DNA of 64,000 bases from Cohaesibacter haloalkalitolerans (lineage in GTDB: Bacteria > Pseudomonadota > Alphaproteobacteria > Rhizobiales > Cohaesibacteraceae), in NCBI RefSeq assembly GCF_003574655.1, contig NZ_QNUM01000004.1:62001-126000 (forward strand), in the 5' to 3' direction. The stretch's first letter is position 1, and each line of letters opens with the position of its first letter. A program made the position numbers and the translations under genes. This document shows, piece by piece, positions 8,255 through 16,803 of the stretch. The notes under the pieces are model-generated. The model did no database searches, was not told the DNA's origin, and saw nothing but the letters and a program-made list of their open reading frames with translations.

Positions 8255-8470
8255 TCAAGCCTCTTCCAGGTCGTAATCGAGAATCGCCATGGAGAAGTTG
8301 TAGGACAAATCACCATCTTCCTCATCGCGGAACAGCACGCCGACAAACTCATCTTCAACATAAACCTCTGCGGAATCATCCTTGCGCGGACGGGCGCGCA
8401 CTTCGAGGTTGGCAGACTGAAGGGTCTTGCGCATGAAAGCTTGAAGTTTTGCCAGTTCGGTCTTGTCCAA
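8255..8470 (-). CDS. DUF3126-family small protein
   Basis: Cytoplasmic protein of 71 residues: LDKTELAKLQAFMRK, then RARPRKDDSAEVYVEDEF, then VLFRDEEDGDLSYNFSMAI. This whole-length pattern is the DUF3126 family, found mainly in alphaproteobacteria. I place the start at the TTG codon at 8470 because a perfect AGGAGG lies five bases upstream of it and the protein then begins exactly at the family N-terminus. The ATG at 8497 would add nine residues and put that AGGAGG inside the gene. It is downstream of cysE on the same strand. Biochemical function unknown. Confidence 0.85.
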   Translation of the reverse strand: MDKTELAKLQAFMRKTLQSANLEVRARPRKDDSAEVYVEDEFVGVLFRDEEDGDLSYNFSMAILDYDLEEA

Positions 8471-8675
8471 AATAACCTCCTGCAGGTTACACAACACTGA
8501 TCACAATAAACCAATCAAGGATTGATCAAAAAATCCGGGCGGGTTGGCGCCCCACCCGGAACTCATGACCGGTTGAGTGGCATAGCACACCTGCAGAGTA
8601 AAGCCGGTTTCCACATGATTTCAAGTTTTTCTGCGTGGATAAACGAACAAATGGACGCAGAACCACCGTTAAGGC

Positions 8676-9503
8676 TCAATCTGCGTCCTGAAGAATCTGG
8701 TTCATGCTGATGGCTGGCTCGGCACAGCCAGCCTGCCCGACCACCTTGGCCGGAACCCCGGCCACCGTGGCATTGTTCGGCACAGCCTTGAGCACCACCG
8801 AGCCGGACGCCACGCGAGAGCAATTGCCGATTTCGATATTGCCCAGCACCTTGGCACCGGCACCGATCAGCACACCATGGCGGATCTTCGGATGACGATC
8901 CCCGTCCTCCTTGCCCGTGCCACCCAGAGTAACACCCTGAAGAATCGAAACATCATCCTCAAGAACCGCGGTTTCACCGATGACGATCCCGGTCGCATGG
9001 TCAAAGAAGATGCCCTTGCCAAAAGATACCCGCGGGTGAATGTCCACCTGATAGACCTGAGAGCTCACGCTCTGCAGATAGAAGGCGAAATCCTTGCGGC
9101 CGTTGTTGTAGAGCCAGTTCGCCAGACGGTGGGTCTGGATCGCATGGAAGCCCTTGAAATAGAGGATGGGATCGACAAACCGCTCGCAAGCCGGGTCACG
9201 ATCGGCCACAGCCCGGATGTCCGCGCGCATCGCTTCGGCAATGAACGGGTCAGCCTCGCAGGCCTCACGATAGGCCTGCCGGATCGCTTCCGAATCCATG
9301 GCAGGATTGTGCAAGCGATCAACAATGCGATGAATGACCGCGTTTTCCAGCCGCTTGTGGCTGAGAATGGTTGAATAGATGAAACTGCTAAGCACCGGCT
9401 CGGTGCGCACAATAGTCTCGGCTTCCGCACGCACGCGCTCCCAAACAGGGTCAATGACGTTGGGCTGTGTGTAAGCGCTGTGGCTAAGGCTTGCCTCTAC
9501 CAT
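8676..9503 (-). CDS. cysE: Serine O-acetyltransferase
   Basis: Transfers acetyl from acetyl-CoA to serine to make O-acetylserine for cysteine synthesis; cytoplasmic hexamer in characterised members. The 275-residue product has the helical N-terminal domain followed by hexapeptide repeats of the left-handed beta helix (ATGIVIGETAVLEDDVSILQ, GVLIGAGAKVLGNIEIG). The active-site DIHP and FFDHATGIVIGE motifs and the CoA-loop GGTGKEDGDRHPKI are intact. The C-terminal tail includes the region where cysteine feedback and CysK binding usually map; it ends in ILQDAD rather than a clear terminal Ile. ATG 9503 has GGAG upstream and is preferred to 9569. Confidence 0.95.
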   Translation of the reverse strand: MVEASLSHSAYTQPNVIDPVWERVRAEAETIVRTEPVLSSFIYSTILSHKRLENAVIHRIVDRLHNPAMDSEAIRQAYREACEADPFIAEAMRADIRAVADRDPACERFVDPILYFKGFHAIQTHRLANWLYNNGRKDFAFYLQSVSSQVYQVDIHPRVSFGKGIFFDHATGIVIGETAVLEDDVSILQGVTLGGTGKEDGDRHPKIRHGVLIGAGAKVLGNIEIGNCSRVASGSVVLKAVPNNATVAGVPAKVVGQAGCAEPAISMNQILQDAD

Positions 9504-9790
9504 AATATCTCCGTTTCCCGCATCCGGGCGAAACGACACGATGTCGATGTGTGCCCTTGTGAGCAGCAAGGGGCGTGATTGTCAGTTGCTCATAGGGCCA
9601 ATTGAGGTGGTCCCTGTCATTCGAGCTACCCGGCAAAAGGGGTTTTGCCGAAATCGCCTAGTCCATTCGCATGCCTTTTGTTTGGCATACAATCTCGCTA
9701 CAGATAGGCTGCGTAACACGGGTCTTCAAGAATAAAAACCCACTCTTTTAGGCCTTGAGTAAAAAATTATCCCACAAAGTTAGCACAGAT

Positions 9791-10591
9791 ATGACCGACA
9801 CCCAAAATTCAGACAAGATCCTGATCGAACGCAGCGGTGCCATCGGCCGCATCGTCATCAACAATGAAGCCAAGCGGAACGCCGTTACGCTGGCGATGTG
9901 GCAAGCCATACCCTCCGCCCTCGGAGAGCTTGACGCCGACCCCGCCATTCATGTCATCGTCATTGAAGGGCGCGGCGACAAGGCCTTTGTCTCCGGCGCC
10001 GACATTGCCGAGTTTGACACGGTGCGCAAGGATACCCCCTCGGCCACCCATTATGACGACGTCAATGCGGAATGCTACCGTGTGGTCCGGCAGGCATCCA
10101 AACCGACCATCGCGCTCATCAAGGGCTTCTGCATGGGTGGCGGCTTCGGGCTGGCGGCAGCCTGCGATCTGCGCCTCTCCAATGAAGCCGGAAAGTTCGG
10201 CATTCCCGCCGCAAAGCTCGGGATCGGCTACCCCACCCGCGCCATCGCCGACGTGGTCTCCATCGTCGGACCGGCCAACGCCCGGGAAATCTACCTCACG
10301 GCGAAGGTCTACAGCGCGGCGGAAGCACAGAGGATCGGCTTTCTCAACGAGGTCTTTGCCGACGAAACATTCGACGCAGAAGCTGCGGCCTATTGCCAGT
10401 CAGTCGCCCGCCTCGCCCCGCTCAGCGCCAGCTACCACAAGGCCGGCATCAACAATGCCATCGCACAGGAAGGCTGCGTCTCCCTTGACGCGCTGTTCGC
10501 CATGGCCAGCACCTGCCTTGACAGCGAGGACTACAAGGAAGGGCGACGGGCCTTTGCCGAAAAGCGGGCTCCGGTCTTTGAAGGCAAATAG
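9791..10591 (+). CDS. Enoyl-CoA hydratase/isomerase (crotonase) family protein
   Basis: 266 residues from the ATG at 9791 (a TTG at 9755 would extend it). The crotonase fold is clear: the oxyanion-hole segments FVSGADIAEF and GFCMGGGFGLAAACDLR are intact. Of the two glutamates used by enoyl-CoA hydratases, the second is present (AREIYLTAK), but the first, normally PE in the FG(Q/I)PE block, is replaced by Ala in FGIPAAKLGIGYP. The protein may therefore be an isomerase, thioesterase or other crotonase rather than a hydratase. Divergent from cysE and convergent with the alpha/beta hydrolase; no operon partner identifies the pathway. Confidence 0.88.
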   Translation: MTDTQNSDKILIERSGAIGRIVINNEAKRNAVTLAMWQAIPSALGELDADPAIHVIVIEGRGDKAFVSGADIAEFDTVRKDTPSATHYDDVNAECYRVVRQASKPTIALIKGFCMGGGFGLAAACDLRLSNEAGKFGIPAAKLGIGYPTRAIADVVSIVGPANAREIYLTAKVYSAAEAQRIGFLNEVFADETFDAEAAAYCQSVARLAPLSASYHKAGINNAIAQEGCVSLDALFAMASTCLDSEDYKEGRRAFAEKRAPVFEGK

Positions 10592-10658
10592 TTCGGCCCC
10601 AATCAACCGGCCAGTGAGAGCATAAAGTGACGCCGGACCGATAACAGACAAATATGAG

Positions 10659-10690
10659 AAAGGGAGCAGCGGTCAGACCGTGCTCCCTTT
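10659..10690. terminator. Bidirectional terminator
   Basis: Ten-base stem AAAGGGAGCA / TGCTCCCTTT enclosing a second short stem (CGGTC/GACCG), with A's before and T's after. Lies between two convergent genes. Confidence 0.85.
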
Positions 10691-10717
10691 TTGCTTTCCG
10701 ACAGTGCCTCAGGAGCG

Positions 10718-11467
10718 TTACGCCTCGGCGAAGAACTCCAGAACGGCCTTCTTGAAAACCTTGTCCCCGACAGCGACCATGTGGTCCCGCCCGGGAATAT
10801 CGCAGATGCGGGCATCCGGCAACACGTCGGCCAGTTCCTTGGCTGTGCCCGCAATGGCGTCGCGCGTGCCAACAGCCACCAGCGCAGGCACCTGCAGTTT
10901 GGACAACTCATCAACCGAGATCTTCTGACGCGAAGACCCCATGCAGGCCGCCAGCGCAAACCGGTCGCTCTTGGTCTGGTCGGCAAACTGACGGAAAGCC
11001 CGTCCGACCGCACTGGTCGCCTTGGCTCCGTCCTCGGCCTTCAGCGCATCAATGATCGGTTGCGGGTCGCCCGTGCCGTTGATCATGCCGCCACCGAGGC
11101 CACCAAATACCACCTTCTTGACCCGCTGGGGATATTTCAGCGACAGGAAGGCAGAAATCCGCGCCCCCATGGAATAGCCCATCACATAGGCCTGTTCGAT
11201 ACCGAGATGGTCCAGCAGCGCCCGCGCGTCTTCCGCCATCAGCGGCGACGAATAGAGCGCCGGATCATAGAGCTTCTCGCTCTCCCCATGGCCGCGATTG
11301 TCAATCGCCAGAACACGATAACCGGCCTGGGTCAGGGTCTGAACCCAGCCCGGATTGACCCAGTTGACCGTCTTGTTGGAAGCAAAGCCGTGAATGAGCA
11401 GAACCGGTTCGCCAGCTCCCTCATCGAGATAGGAAATCGTGTAATCGTCTGATTTGAAATAGGGCAT
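10718..11467 (-). CDS. Alpha/beta-fold hydrolase
   Basis: Cytoplasmic hydrolase of 249 residues with no signal peptide. Catalytic triad candidates are Ser in the nucleophile elbow GYSMGARI, Asp in LVAVGTRDAIAG, and His in GRDHMVAVG. The oxyanion loop is LLIHGFASNK and a DNRGHGES motif is present, as in esterase/haloperoxidase-like enzymes. A start at 11467 gives a protein that begins directly with the conserved SDDYTISYLDEG strand. Substrate unknown; it ends at a shared bidirectional terminator. Confident for fold, not for reaction. Confidence 0.88.
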   Translation of the reverse strand: MPYFKSDDYTISYLDEGAGEPVLLIHGFASNKTVNWVNPGWVQTLTQAGYRVLAIDNRGHGESEKLYDPALYSSPLMAEDARALLDHLGIEQAYVMGYSMGARISAFLSLKYPQRVKKVVFGGLGGGMINGTGDPQPIIDALKAEDGAKATSAVGRAFRQFADQTKSDRFALAACMGSSRQKISVDELSKLQVPALVAVGTRDAIAGTAKELADVLPDARICDIPGRDHMVAVGDKVFKKAVLEFFAEA

Positions 11468-11716
11468 GTCAAAATTGGATTCGCATTAAGAGAGAAAGCA
11501 AGCTGTCGCTCACACCTGTGTCTTCTTAGCAGCTTGGCACAAAAGCGCAATCGGCAAACGAGGCGAATGGAGCGGCCTCTGCTGGAAAAGCCGCAGCGAA
11601 TATACGTATATCTTTGGATAGGGGCAAGGTTTAAACGGACAGACAATAGGAATCTCCGGCGCAAGGCCTTATGGTTGGCGACATACGGAATCCATTGCAA
11701 AAGAAAGCGGTTTACA

Positions 11717-11953
11717 ATGGCCAGCTCGAATATTCCTCATTTCAAGAATGATCAGGGCGTACCGGTGATCCACATCGGATCAAGGGAATTCCAGTGTATC
11801 GGCGCGACGCCGCCTCAGGATCATCCGCATATCTTTCTCGACATGGGTGACGCGGAAGAAATTCTCTGCCCCTATTGCTCGACCCTCTACAAATATGACG
11901 AAGATCTTGGCCCGACCACGACCCGTCCGGCGGGCTGCTACCACGAAGACTGA
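11717..11953 (+). CDS. Zinc-finger protein of the NDUFS6/zf-CHCC type
   Basis: Short 78-residue cytoplasmic protein with the C-x8-H...C-P-Y-C arrangement typical of the zf-CHCC family (REFQCIGATPPQDHPHIFLD, then EILCPYCSTLYKY). Mitochondrial complex I subunit NDUFS6 carries the same module, and alphaproteobacteria encode stand-alone versions thought to be complex I-associated. The ATG at 11717 is chosen because upstream codons have no protein character. It is isolated, with 250-300 base gaps on both sides. Confidence 0.82.
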   Translation: MASSNIPHFKNDQGVPVIHIGSREFQCIGATPPQDHPHIFLDMGDAEEILCPYCSTLYKYDEDLGPTTTRPAGCYHED

Positions 11954-12266
11954 TCCCTCGTTTGCTGCGCGCGGCGGAACGTTGAAAAGTTGCAATTGTC
12001 TGCACCCCAGTCACCAATCTGGGGATGAGGAAATGTGACGATTTTGTGACATCCTTACGAATTGGGCACTTTTGTTTTTGATCAAGACCACCTATAAGAG
12101 GCCCGACTAATTTGCCCGTGGCTTTGTTTGAGTCTGTTAAAAAACGCAATCTGCTCTATCGGATAGCCTTCTTGCCGCTTATTGTGGGAAGAAGCCTTGA
12201 AGAGGCCCTTGCCCGTATTGGCCCAGCGCCAGAGTGAACAAGAGGACCAGTTCGAAAGATCCTGTC
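11954..12266. other. Intergenic region
   Basis: 313 bases between the zinc-finger and monooxygenase genes. A small CCCCAG/CTGGGG hairpin lies near 12005-12025 and may help terminate the first gene. The rest should contain the monooxygenase promoter; no other element is recognised. Confidence 0.45.
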
Positions 12267-13472
12267 ATGACCGAACGACTGCCGATCATTGTTGCAGGTG
12301 CTGGCCCGGGCGGCCTGTCCGCAGCCCTCGCAATCGCCTGCAAGGGCTTTCCTGTTCTGCTGCTAGAGCGCAACCGGATCCCCACCGAGGTTGGCGCCGG
12401 TATCCAGATTTCGCCAAACGCCACCAACAGCCTCAAGGAATGGGGCGTCTGGCCCTATATCGCCAAGCTGGCCGTAACCCCTGACAAGATCTGCATCAAC
12501 TCCGGCGTGACAGGCGCCAGACTGTCCGAGATCTCAACCAGTGACATCTCCAATCGCTTCGGCGCTCCCTACATGGTCATCCACCGCGCCGACCTGCAAC
12601 AGGCGCTCTATCATCGCGCCAGCCAGTCCGACCTCATCGAAATGCTCGACGAACGGGAGGTGCGCGAGATCACCGAAACCGAAACGGGCGTCGAGGTTCG
12701 CTGCAAGCTGGCTGATGGGGAACAGATCTTCTACCGTGGTGCGGCCCTGATCGCTGCCGATGGGGTCTGGTCGCGCATCCGGACGGACTATTTCGGCAAC
12801 AGCCCGGCCGCCTATAGCGGCAAGACCGCGTGGCGCGCCACCCTGCCCATGCAGATGGTGCCAAGCAGCATCGACAGCGACAATGTCGGCCTGTGGCTTT
12901 CACCAAAGGCCCACCTCGTCCATTACCCCATCGTTTCGGGGCACATGATGAATATCGTGGCGATTGTCGATGAAGACTGGTCGGAACAGGGCTGGAACAC
13001 AAAAGGCGACGCCGTCTGGCTCAACAAGCGCTTTGCCCGCTGGCCACGTGAGGTCAGGGATCTTCTGGCCGAGCGCGACGACTGGCTGAAATGGGCACTC
13101 TGTGGTCAGGATCCGACCCAGCCCTGGGTGCGCGGCAAGGTGGCCCTCCTGGGGGATGCCGCCCACGCCATGCTGCCGTTCATGGCACAAGGAGCAGTGA
13201 TGTCCATCGAGGACGCCGCCATTCTCGCCCGCGCTCTGGACGAGGTCGACGGCTCCATGGAAGATCGCCTCGCCGCCTATGAACAGGCCCGCAAGAAGCG
13301 CGTCTGCCGCGTCGTCAACCGGGCGCGCCAGAACGGCCGCATCTATCACATGCGCGGCCCGCTCGCCATGGCCCGCAATCTGGCCATGCAAATGATGCCT
13401 GCCGGGCAGATGCTCAAGCAGTTCGAGTGGATCTATGGCTGGAAGCCGGAAGACGTGAAGTTCGGTCTCTGA
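12267..13472 (+). CDS. FAD-dependent monooxygenase (salicylate-hydroxylase-like)
   Basis: 401-residue flavoprotein hydroxylase of the UbiH/p-hydroxybenzoate hydroxylase superfamily. The FAD dinucleotide motif IIVAGAGPGGLSAALA is at the N-terminus, the DG motif at AALIAADGVWSRIR (about residue 160) and the GD motif at VALLGDAAHAMLPFMAQG (about 295). The segment EVGAGIQISPNATNSL is typical of 3-hydroxybenzoate 6-hydroxylase and salicylate hydroxylase-like members. The reaction would use NAD(P)H and O2 on an aromatic acid, but no aromatic catabolic genes are nearby. ATG 12267 is favoured over the GTG at 12234. It is convergent with the subtilase gene. Confidence 0.88.
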   Translation: MTERLPIIVAGAGPGGLSAALAIACKGFPVLLLERNRIPTEVGAGIQISPNATNSLKEWGVWPYIAKLAVTPDKICINSGVTGARLSEISTSDISNRFGAPYMVIHRADLQQALYHRASQSDLIEMLDEREVREITETETGVEVRCKLADGEQIFYRGAALIAADGVWSRIRTDYFGNSPAAYSGKTAWRATLPMQMVPSSIDSDNVGLWLSPKAHLVHYPIVSGHMMNIVAIVDEDWSEQGWNTKGDAVWLNKRFARWPREVRDLLAERDDWLKWALCGQDPTQPWVRGKVALLGDAAHAMLPFMAQGAVMSIEDAAILARALDEVDGSMEDRLAAYEQARKKRVCRVVNRARQNGRIYHMRGPLAMARNLAMQMMPAGQMLKQFEWIYGWKPEDVKFGL

Positions 13473-13571
13473 CCATCTGCAGGGCGGACGGGACGTATGG
13501 CAAAGGGGCGCCAAGACAGTGCCCCCTTATAACGCCCCAAATTCTTTCCGCGATCTGTGCCTCTTCGGCCC

Positions 13572-15131
13572 CTATCGGGTATCCCCTTCCCTCAACACCT
13601 TGGATAGATCAAGCCGACCAAAACCGAATTGCGGATCGCGACCCGCTGGCCCGAGATCTTCGGTGCTCCGCGACAGGCGGGTCTTGATTTCTGCAAGCCC
13701 GAGCCCCGGCTCCTTCTGCAAAAGAAGCGCAATCGAGCCGGAAATATAGGCCGTCGCCATCGAGGTGCCCGACTGCAACGCGAAACCTTCGTCTCCGGCA
13801 GCCACCAGCACATCGACACCGGGCGCAGCAAGCTCCACCTTGTCCCCCTGATTGGCAAAGACATAGAGCGCATCGGCATCATCGGTCGCGGTGACCGCGA
13901 TCACCGACGGATAGGCGGCAGGATAGGCCACCGGTGCCTCACTGCCTTCGTTGCCAGCCGCAGCAACCGCCACGACGCCCCGCTCGGACGCCTTGGCAAG
14001 CGCCGCTTCCATGAGCGCATCCCGGCCGCCGGCAAAGCTGAGATTGAGGATCTCGGCCCCCTGCTCCACGGCCCAGTCGATCCCGCCCACGATATCGTAG
14101 CTGTCCGCCACCATGTTGCCCCGTTCATCGGCCCGGAACACCTCGGCGGAAAGCAACGACACCTTATCAGCGATGCCGCGCATGCCGGATCGCGCCGCGA
14201 TGATCGAGGCGATTGCCGTGCCATGTGCTGGTACCAGCTCCCCTTCGGCCGCATCGGGAAAGGCCGAATAGTGCGCAGCAACCACACCGGAAACAGCCGG
14301 ATGGGAGGCATTGACGCCACTGTCGATGACAGCAAGCCGCACCCCTTCGCCACTGACGCCCTCAGCCATCTGCCCTGTTCCCAAGCCCAGCCGGTCAAAC
14401 GCATACTGCAGCCCGGCAAACGGTGGCTGCGGCACGGAAGTGCCATCATCGGACGGATAGTAGAAATAGTCAGGCTGGGCCCTGAACACCCGCTCGTCAC
14501 CGGCCAGTTGCAGGATATCCCGCACCGACATGCCCTCCGGATAGGCCAGCTTCAGAACATACTGATCCAGCAGCTTGATCTTCGTCTGCTCGATCAGATC
14601 CAGCCCATAGTCACTGAGAAAAGTTGCCACGTCGCTCTCGGACAGGCCGGGATTGAGCGTCACCACAAATTCGGTGTCACTGGCCCACGGCTTGTCTCCG
14701 ATGGAATAAACCCGCGGCTTTGCCGCAGCCACACGCAGGGTTTCTGGCAATTCAATGCGCGGGGTTTCTCTTGGTGGCTTGGGTGAACGGGCCTGTTGCG
14801 AAGGCTTGCGCGGTGCAGGCCGATAGCCCTGCCTTGGTGGCGGCGCCTCGGGTGGCGCATAGTCAGGCGGCGGCTGGCGCATCTGATTCTGGCGACTGAT
14901 GCCGTCGATGATGGTCAGTCCCAATCCCAGCCCGACACCAAAGGCAGCACCGGACCCGATCCCGCGAGACCCGCGACGATGAGGCTCTGTGCCGCGTCGC
15001 GGATAGTTCGGGATATAGCGCTGATCTGTGTAGGTCTGGGCACCGGCAGCCCCGGGCAGCGCCACAACAGGCACGGCCAGAAACCCGGCAACTATCAGGG
15101 TTATAGCTGACTTCTGAATGCTGAAGCGCAT
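13572..15131 (-). CDS. Secreted subtilisin-like serine protease (S8) with propeptide
   Basis: 519 residues. A signal peptide (about 1-31, ending PGAAGAQ) is followed by a Pro/Arg-rich linker (about 60-125), a propeptide-like alpha/beta domain (about 152-225) and the S8 catalytic domain. The triad is visible: Asp270 in LAVIDSGVNASHP, His303 in PAHGTAIASI and Ser457 in SGTSMATAYISGS; the oxyanion Asn is in AAAGNEGS. It is exported to the periplasm or beyond. ATG 15131 has GGGGAG upstream. It lies only 25 bases after the anti-sigma gene, so it is the third gene of an ECF sigma/anti-sigma/protease operon and is probably part of, or an effector of, that stress response. Confidence 0.93.
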   Translation of the reverse strand: MRFSIQKSAITLIVAGFLAVPVVALPGAAGAQTYTDQRYIPNYPRRGTEPHRRGSRGIGSGAAFGVGLGLGLTIIDGISRQNQMRQPPPDYAPPEAPPPRQGYRPAPRKPSQQARSPKPPRETPRIELPETLRVAAAKPRVYSIGDKPWASDTEFVVTLNPGLSESDVATFLSDYGLDLIEQTKIKLLDQYVLKLAYPEGMSVRDILQLAGDERVFRAQPDYFYYPSDDGTSVPQPPFAGLQYAFDRLGLGTGQMAEGVSGEGVRLAVIDSGVNASHPAVSGVVAAHYSAFPDAAEGELVPAHGTAIASIIAARSGMRGIADKVSLLSAEVFRADERGNMVADSYDIVGGIDWAVEQGAEILNLSFAGGRDALMEAALAKASERGVVAVAAAGNEGSEAPVAYPAAYPSVIAVTATDDADALYVFANQGDKVELAAPGVDVLVAAGDEGFALQSGTSMATAYISGSIALLLQKEPGLGLAEIKTRLSRSTEDLGPAGRDPQFGFGRLDLSKVLREGDTR

Positions 15132-15156
15132 GATCGTCTCCCCGGCTGATCCGCAG

Positions 15157-15924
15157 CTACTGGCTTGCGGATGCGAACTGAACCACGTCATTCCTTGCCT
15201 TGAGTTGTTCCAGAACAGCCTCTATTCCTCCGGCTGGCAGATGGTCCTGAGCAATCACGATCTCATAGAACCCGCCCGCCTTGGGACCGTCCTTGACAAT
15301 GGCGCCAAGCTCCTTCAGCAGGCCATTGACCGCCCCGACGCTTGCGTCCTTGCTAAAGGCTACAAGCAAGCTACCCGATGACATGCCGGCTTGCGAAAGC
15401 GTTTTCGCCTGAGGTCCGGCAGCAGTGGTAAAGGTGCTGACAGACGGAATGTCCGTCGTCTGGCTTCCGCCATGAACAAGATTGCCGATGATAACGGCCT
15501 GAGCAACGATCACGACAGCAACCGCCGCAGCGACAAATTGCATCGAAGGGCTCGAAAGACCGGCGAGGAAATCCCGGATCCAGCCGGACAGCCCGCGCCC
15601 CGCACGGCCAGAAGCCGCAACCGATGCGACAAGGGATGCCGCCGGTCCGCTCTTTGCCTCAAGCGCATCGATCGAGCCCAACAGACGGTCAAGCCCGCCA
15701 GCGGACGGTGCGCCAAGCGCTGCATGCTGCTGCTCCACCGCCAGAGTTTCCTCGGCGATGAGGTCGAGCTGCCTGTGCATTTCGGGGTGAGCGGCGAGAT
15801 AGCTTTCCACCTTCTCGCTATCATCAGGTTCCAGCAGCCCCTTGGCAAACCAGGGCAGGAGCTTTTCGATTTCCGGATCGTAGGTCATGTCTTTTTCCTC
15901 AACACTGGTATCCATGGGCTTCAT
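15157..15924 (-). CDS. Membrane anti-sigma factor with periplasmic alpha/beta domain
   Basis: 255 residues. The N-terminal cytoplasmic part (DPEIEKLLPWFAKGLLEPDDSEKVESYL...) has the helical pattern of an anti-sigma domain but lacks the HxxxCxxC zinc ligands. One transmembrane segment lies at about 128-149 (MQFVAAAVAVVIVAQAVIIG). The periplasmic region (about 183-253) runs strand-helix-strand-strand-helix-strand: LLVAF, a helix ending KELG, AIVKDG, YEIVIA, a Leu-rich helix, and VVQFAS. The gene follows the ECF sigma gene by 12 bases. An alternative ATG at 15888 has a better SD (GAGGAA) and would remove 12 residues. By position and architecture it should hold the ECF sigma factor at the membrane. 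Confidence 0.85.
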   Translation of the reverse strand: MKPMDTSVEEKDMTYDPEIEKLLPWFAKGLLEPDDSEKVESYLAAHPEMHRQLDLIAEETLAVEQQHAALGAPSAGGLDRLLGSIDALEAKSGPAASLVASVAASGRAGRGLSGWIRDFLAGLSSPSMQFVAAAVAVVIVAQAVIIGNLVHGGSQTTDIPSVSTFTTAAGPQAKTLSQAGMSSGSLLVAFSKDASVGAVNGLLKELGAIVKDGPKAGGFYEIVIAQDHLPAGGIEAVLEQLKARNDVVQFASASQ

Positions 15925-15936
15925 TTATCCAAGGCC

Positions 15937-16506
15937 TCATGGCCAGCCCCGGTCGATGCCGGATTTGGCCAGAAGATCTGACAGTTTCTTGCGTGCATGG
16001 AACACCCGCGTCTTCACCGTATTCTCCGGAACGGACAGGATGACGGCAATCTCCTTGATGGCCATTTCCTGATAGTAGACAAGATCGATCACTTCCCTGT
16101 GTTCATCGCTGAGCCGGTCGATGCACAGCCGCATGGCAGCCGCCTTGTCCTGCTTCAGCGTGGTAACCTCCGGCGTGTCCGTGTCATCTTCCAGCCCGGA
16201 GGCATAATCGTCATCAAGCGCGGCATCCGATCGCTTGCGCATCTGGGATATCGCCTTGTTGCGGCCAATGGAAAGGATCCAGGAGGCAACCTGTGAGCGC
16301 CCCTCGAACTTTTCCGCAGACCGCCAGACATCTATGAAGGTCTCGTTTACAAGTTCTTCTGCCAACGCCTCATTCTTCACGAAGCGCATCAGAAAGCGGT
16401 AAAGCCGAAGATGATGCCTCTGGTAAAGCAGAGCAATGGCCTTGCGATCATTTCGCGCGATTTGCTCCAGAAGGGCAAGATCACGGGTGTTTTCCGCTTC
16501 AGACAT
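15937..16506 (-). CDS. ECF-type RNA polymerase sigma factor
   Basis: 189 residues with only sigma regions 2 and 4, as in extracytoplasmic-function sigmas. Region 2 is seen in LYQRHHLRLYRFLMRFVKNE through WRSAEKFEGRSQVASWILSI; region 4 in DEHREVIDLVYYQEMAIKEI and the recognition helix VPENTVKTRVFHARKKL. It directs polymerase to a dedicated promoter set. A promoter-like element GAACC-N16-CGAC lies 30 bases upstream of its own ATG, suggesting autoregulation, and similar elements precede two BA14K genes. First gene of the operon with the anti-sigma factor and subtilase. Confidence 0.93.
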   Translation of the reverse strand: MSEAENTRDLALLEQIARNDRKAIALLYQRHHLRLYRFLMRFVKNEALAEELVNETFIDVWRSAEKFEGRSQVASWILSIGRNKAISQMRKRSDAALDDDYASGLEDDTDTPEVTTLKQDKAAAMRLCIDRLSDEHREVIDLVYYQEMAIKEIAVILSVPENTVKTRVFHARKKLSDLLAKSGIDRGWP

Positions 16507-16535
16507 GCATTCCTCAAGTTCACTGTCATACCTGT

Positions 16536-16560
16536 GTCGTTTGAGCGCGCCGTCTGGTTC
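16536..16560 (-). promoter_or_regulatory. ECF-type promoter of the sigma operon
   Basis: On the minus strand GAACC (-35 like) and CGAC (-10 like) are separated by 16 bases; the sigma ATG is 30 bases downstream. The same element with the same spacing occurs at 17447-17471 in front of a BA14K gene. Confidence 0.6.
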
Positions 16561-16704
16561 AAATTTTTTTGCACATTTTCATCAGGACAAACGCTCCCCA
16601 TCTTGGCACAGCTCTCTCCTTTGAACCAGTCAAAGAAGGTCAAGGCTAGCCCGAGCGGAACAACTATTGGAAAAAACCGGAAACAAAATAAACAGAATAT
16701 ATTG

Positions 16705-16729
16705 GAACCATGTCTCGTTGGTGGTCGTT
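16705..16729 (+). promoter_or_regulatory. ECF-type promoter of first BA14K gene
   Basis: GGAACC followed after 16 bases by CGTT, 75 bases before the ATG at 16804. The GAACC-N16-CG core matches the other two sites. GGAAC with CGTT is also the form recognised by the alphaproteobacterial general stress sigma EcfG, so that sigma is an alternative. Confidence 0.55.
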
Positions 16730-16803
16730 TATTTGACAAAATGTCTGTCTATGTAAGGCAGCCACAAAGCAGAGATGCTCGAAACCAGCAAAGGAGAACA
16801 CCA

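Larger units (their letters stand above)
16507..16803. other. Divergent intergenic region between ECF sigma gene and first BA14K gene
   Basis: 297 bases containing two outward-facing ECF-type promoter elements (16536-16560 minus, 16705-16729 plus), listed separately. No other gene is present. Confidence 0.6.

Noticed and set aside
13629-14786. 385-residue plus-strand frame inside the subtilase gene
   Set aside because: Opposite strand to intact catalytic motifs; no independent start signals.
16705-16729. Assigning the first BA14K promoter solely to the general stress sigma EcfG
   Set aside because: GGAAC with CGTT fits EcfG, but the shared GAACC-N16-CG core with the adjacent sigma operon makes the local sigma at least equally likely; kept as an alternative only.
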